A stretch of 5,976 nt of DNA from an uncultured Haemophilus sp. (GTDB lineage: Bacteria > Pseudomonadota > Gammaproteobacteria > Enterobacterales > Pasteurellaceae). Position numbers and translations under genes: made by a program. The notes beneath the pieces were generated by a model. That model worked only from the letters and a program-made list of their open reading frames with translations. It did no database searches and was not told where the DNA came from. Below, piece by piece: positions 5,746 to 5,976 of the stretch. Within the stretch, counting starts at the first letter, position 1, and every line of letters begins with the position of its first letter. The stretch lies in contig NZ_CALJRX010000081.1 in NCBI RefSeq assembly GCF_937976265.1, positions 1-5,976 of the forward strand. Reading direction: 5' to 3'.

Positions 5746-5777
5746 AAAAGGTTGGTATTTTTTACCAACCTTTTCTT
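5746..5777. terminator. Bidirectional terminator between mscL and ispF
   Basis: AAAAGGTTGGTA (5746-5757) and TACCAACCTTTT (5763-5774) form a perfect 12-bp stem with a T5 loop. On the + strand it is followed by TTTTCTTTT and ends mscL transcripts. On the - strand the A-rich left flank becomes TTTTTTATT, so it can also end ispF transcripts. Two convergent genes sharing one symmetrical hairpin fits this reading. Confidence 0.93.
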
Positions 5778-5788
5778 TTATCTGAAAT

Positions 5789-5976
5789 TTAAGCTTTAAG
5801 TAATAATGCGACAGCCTCGCAAGCTATACCTTCACTTCGACCGGTAAAGCCAAGTTTTTCTGTTGTGGTTGCTTTAACGTTCACTTGCTCAATATCACAC
5901 TGTAAATCTTCAGCAATCTTAGCGCGCATTGCATCAATATGGGGACGCATTTTCGGGGCTTGTGCAATAATGGTTA
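5789..5976 (-). CDS. ispF: 2-C-methyl-D-erythritol 2,4-cyclodiphosphate synthase, C-terminal part
   Basis: The - strand encodes the last 61 residues of IspF plus the TAA stop (5791 down to 5789); the 5' part lies beyond the right edge. IspF makes the cyclic diphosphate of the MEP isoprenoid pathway, releasing CMP, as a cytosolic trimer. The read begins TIIAQAPKMRPHI and contains VNVKATTTEKLGFTGR, the hallmark C-terminal segment of the family that binds the cytidine nucleotide and phosphates, then SEGIACEAVALLLKA to the end. The zinc ligands lie in the N-terminal half and cannot be checked. The protein is normally about 158 residues, so roughly 95-100 are missing. It faces mscL and is usually found next to ispD, which may lie further right. 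Confidence 0.96.
   Translation of the reverse strand, partial: TIIAQAPKMRPHIDAMRAKIAEDLQCDIEQVNVKATTTEKLGFTGRSEGIACEAVALLLKA

Noticed and set aside
1..5976. CRISPR array, insertion sequence, prophage or toxin-antitoxin system
   Set aside because: No spaced direct repeats, transposase motifs, terminal inverted repeats or small paired genes were seen; nearly all of the window is taken by identified genes.

Overview
The window looks like a chromosomal core region of a Haemophilus-type member of the Pasteurellaceae (Gammaproteobacteria). Three things point there: the Def, Fmt, RsmB, TrkA and MscL proteins are very close to what I remember of their Haemophilus influenzae counterparts; the DNA is AT-rich; and there are six exact copies of the 9-bp Haemophilus uptake signal AAGTGCGGT. 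MscL and some other residues differ from my memory of H. influenzae Rd, so a relative such as H. parainfluenzae is plausible, but the species is not settled from this sequence.

Layout: (1) 1-~88 is the 3' part of a 5S rRNA gene, the end of an rRNA operon, followed by a strong intrinsic terminator (99-127). (2) A promoter at about 149-177 starts def (peptide deformylase), whose start codon lies inside an uptake signal. (3) A hairpin made from two inverted uptake signals (724-753) separates def from fmt. (4) fmt, rsmB, a family 2 glycosyltransferase gene and trkA form a tightly packed block on the + strand (781-5263) with junctions of TAATG overlap, zero gap and ATGA overlap. (5) mscL (5342-5725) has its own good promoter and Shine-Dalgarno site. 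(6) A symmetrical hairpin (5746-5774) ends mscL and, from the other strand, ispF, whose C-terminal part is at the right edge.

Functionally, fmt formylates the initiator Met-tRNA and def removes the formyl group from new proteins, while rsmB methylates C967 of 16S rRNA. This protein-synthesis set lies directly behind an rRNA operon. trkA and mscL are the osmotic pair: TrkA is the nucleotide-binding regulator of Trk potassium uptake, and MscL is the emergency release channel. ispF belongs to the MEP isoprenoid pathway.

The only unexpected gene is the glycosyltransferase between rsmB and trkA. As I recall, H. influenzae Rd has rsmB directly next to trkA, so this gene is probably lineage-variable cargo. 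It carries two exact uptake signals, consistent with long residence in, or spread among, naturally competent Pasteurellaceae. I see no CRISPR array, insertion sequence, prophage gene, tRNA or clearly new multi-gene system. Apart from the glycosyltransferase and the placement of uptake signals, the region is ordinary.
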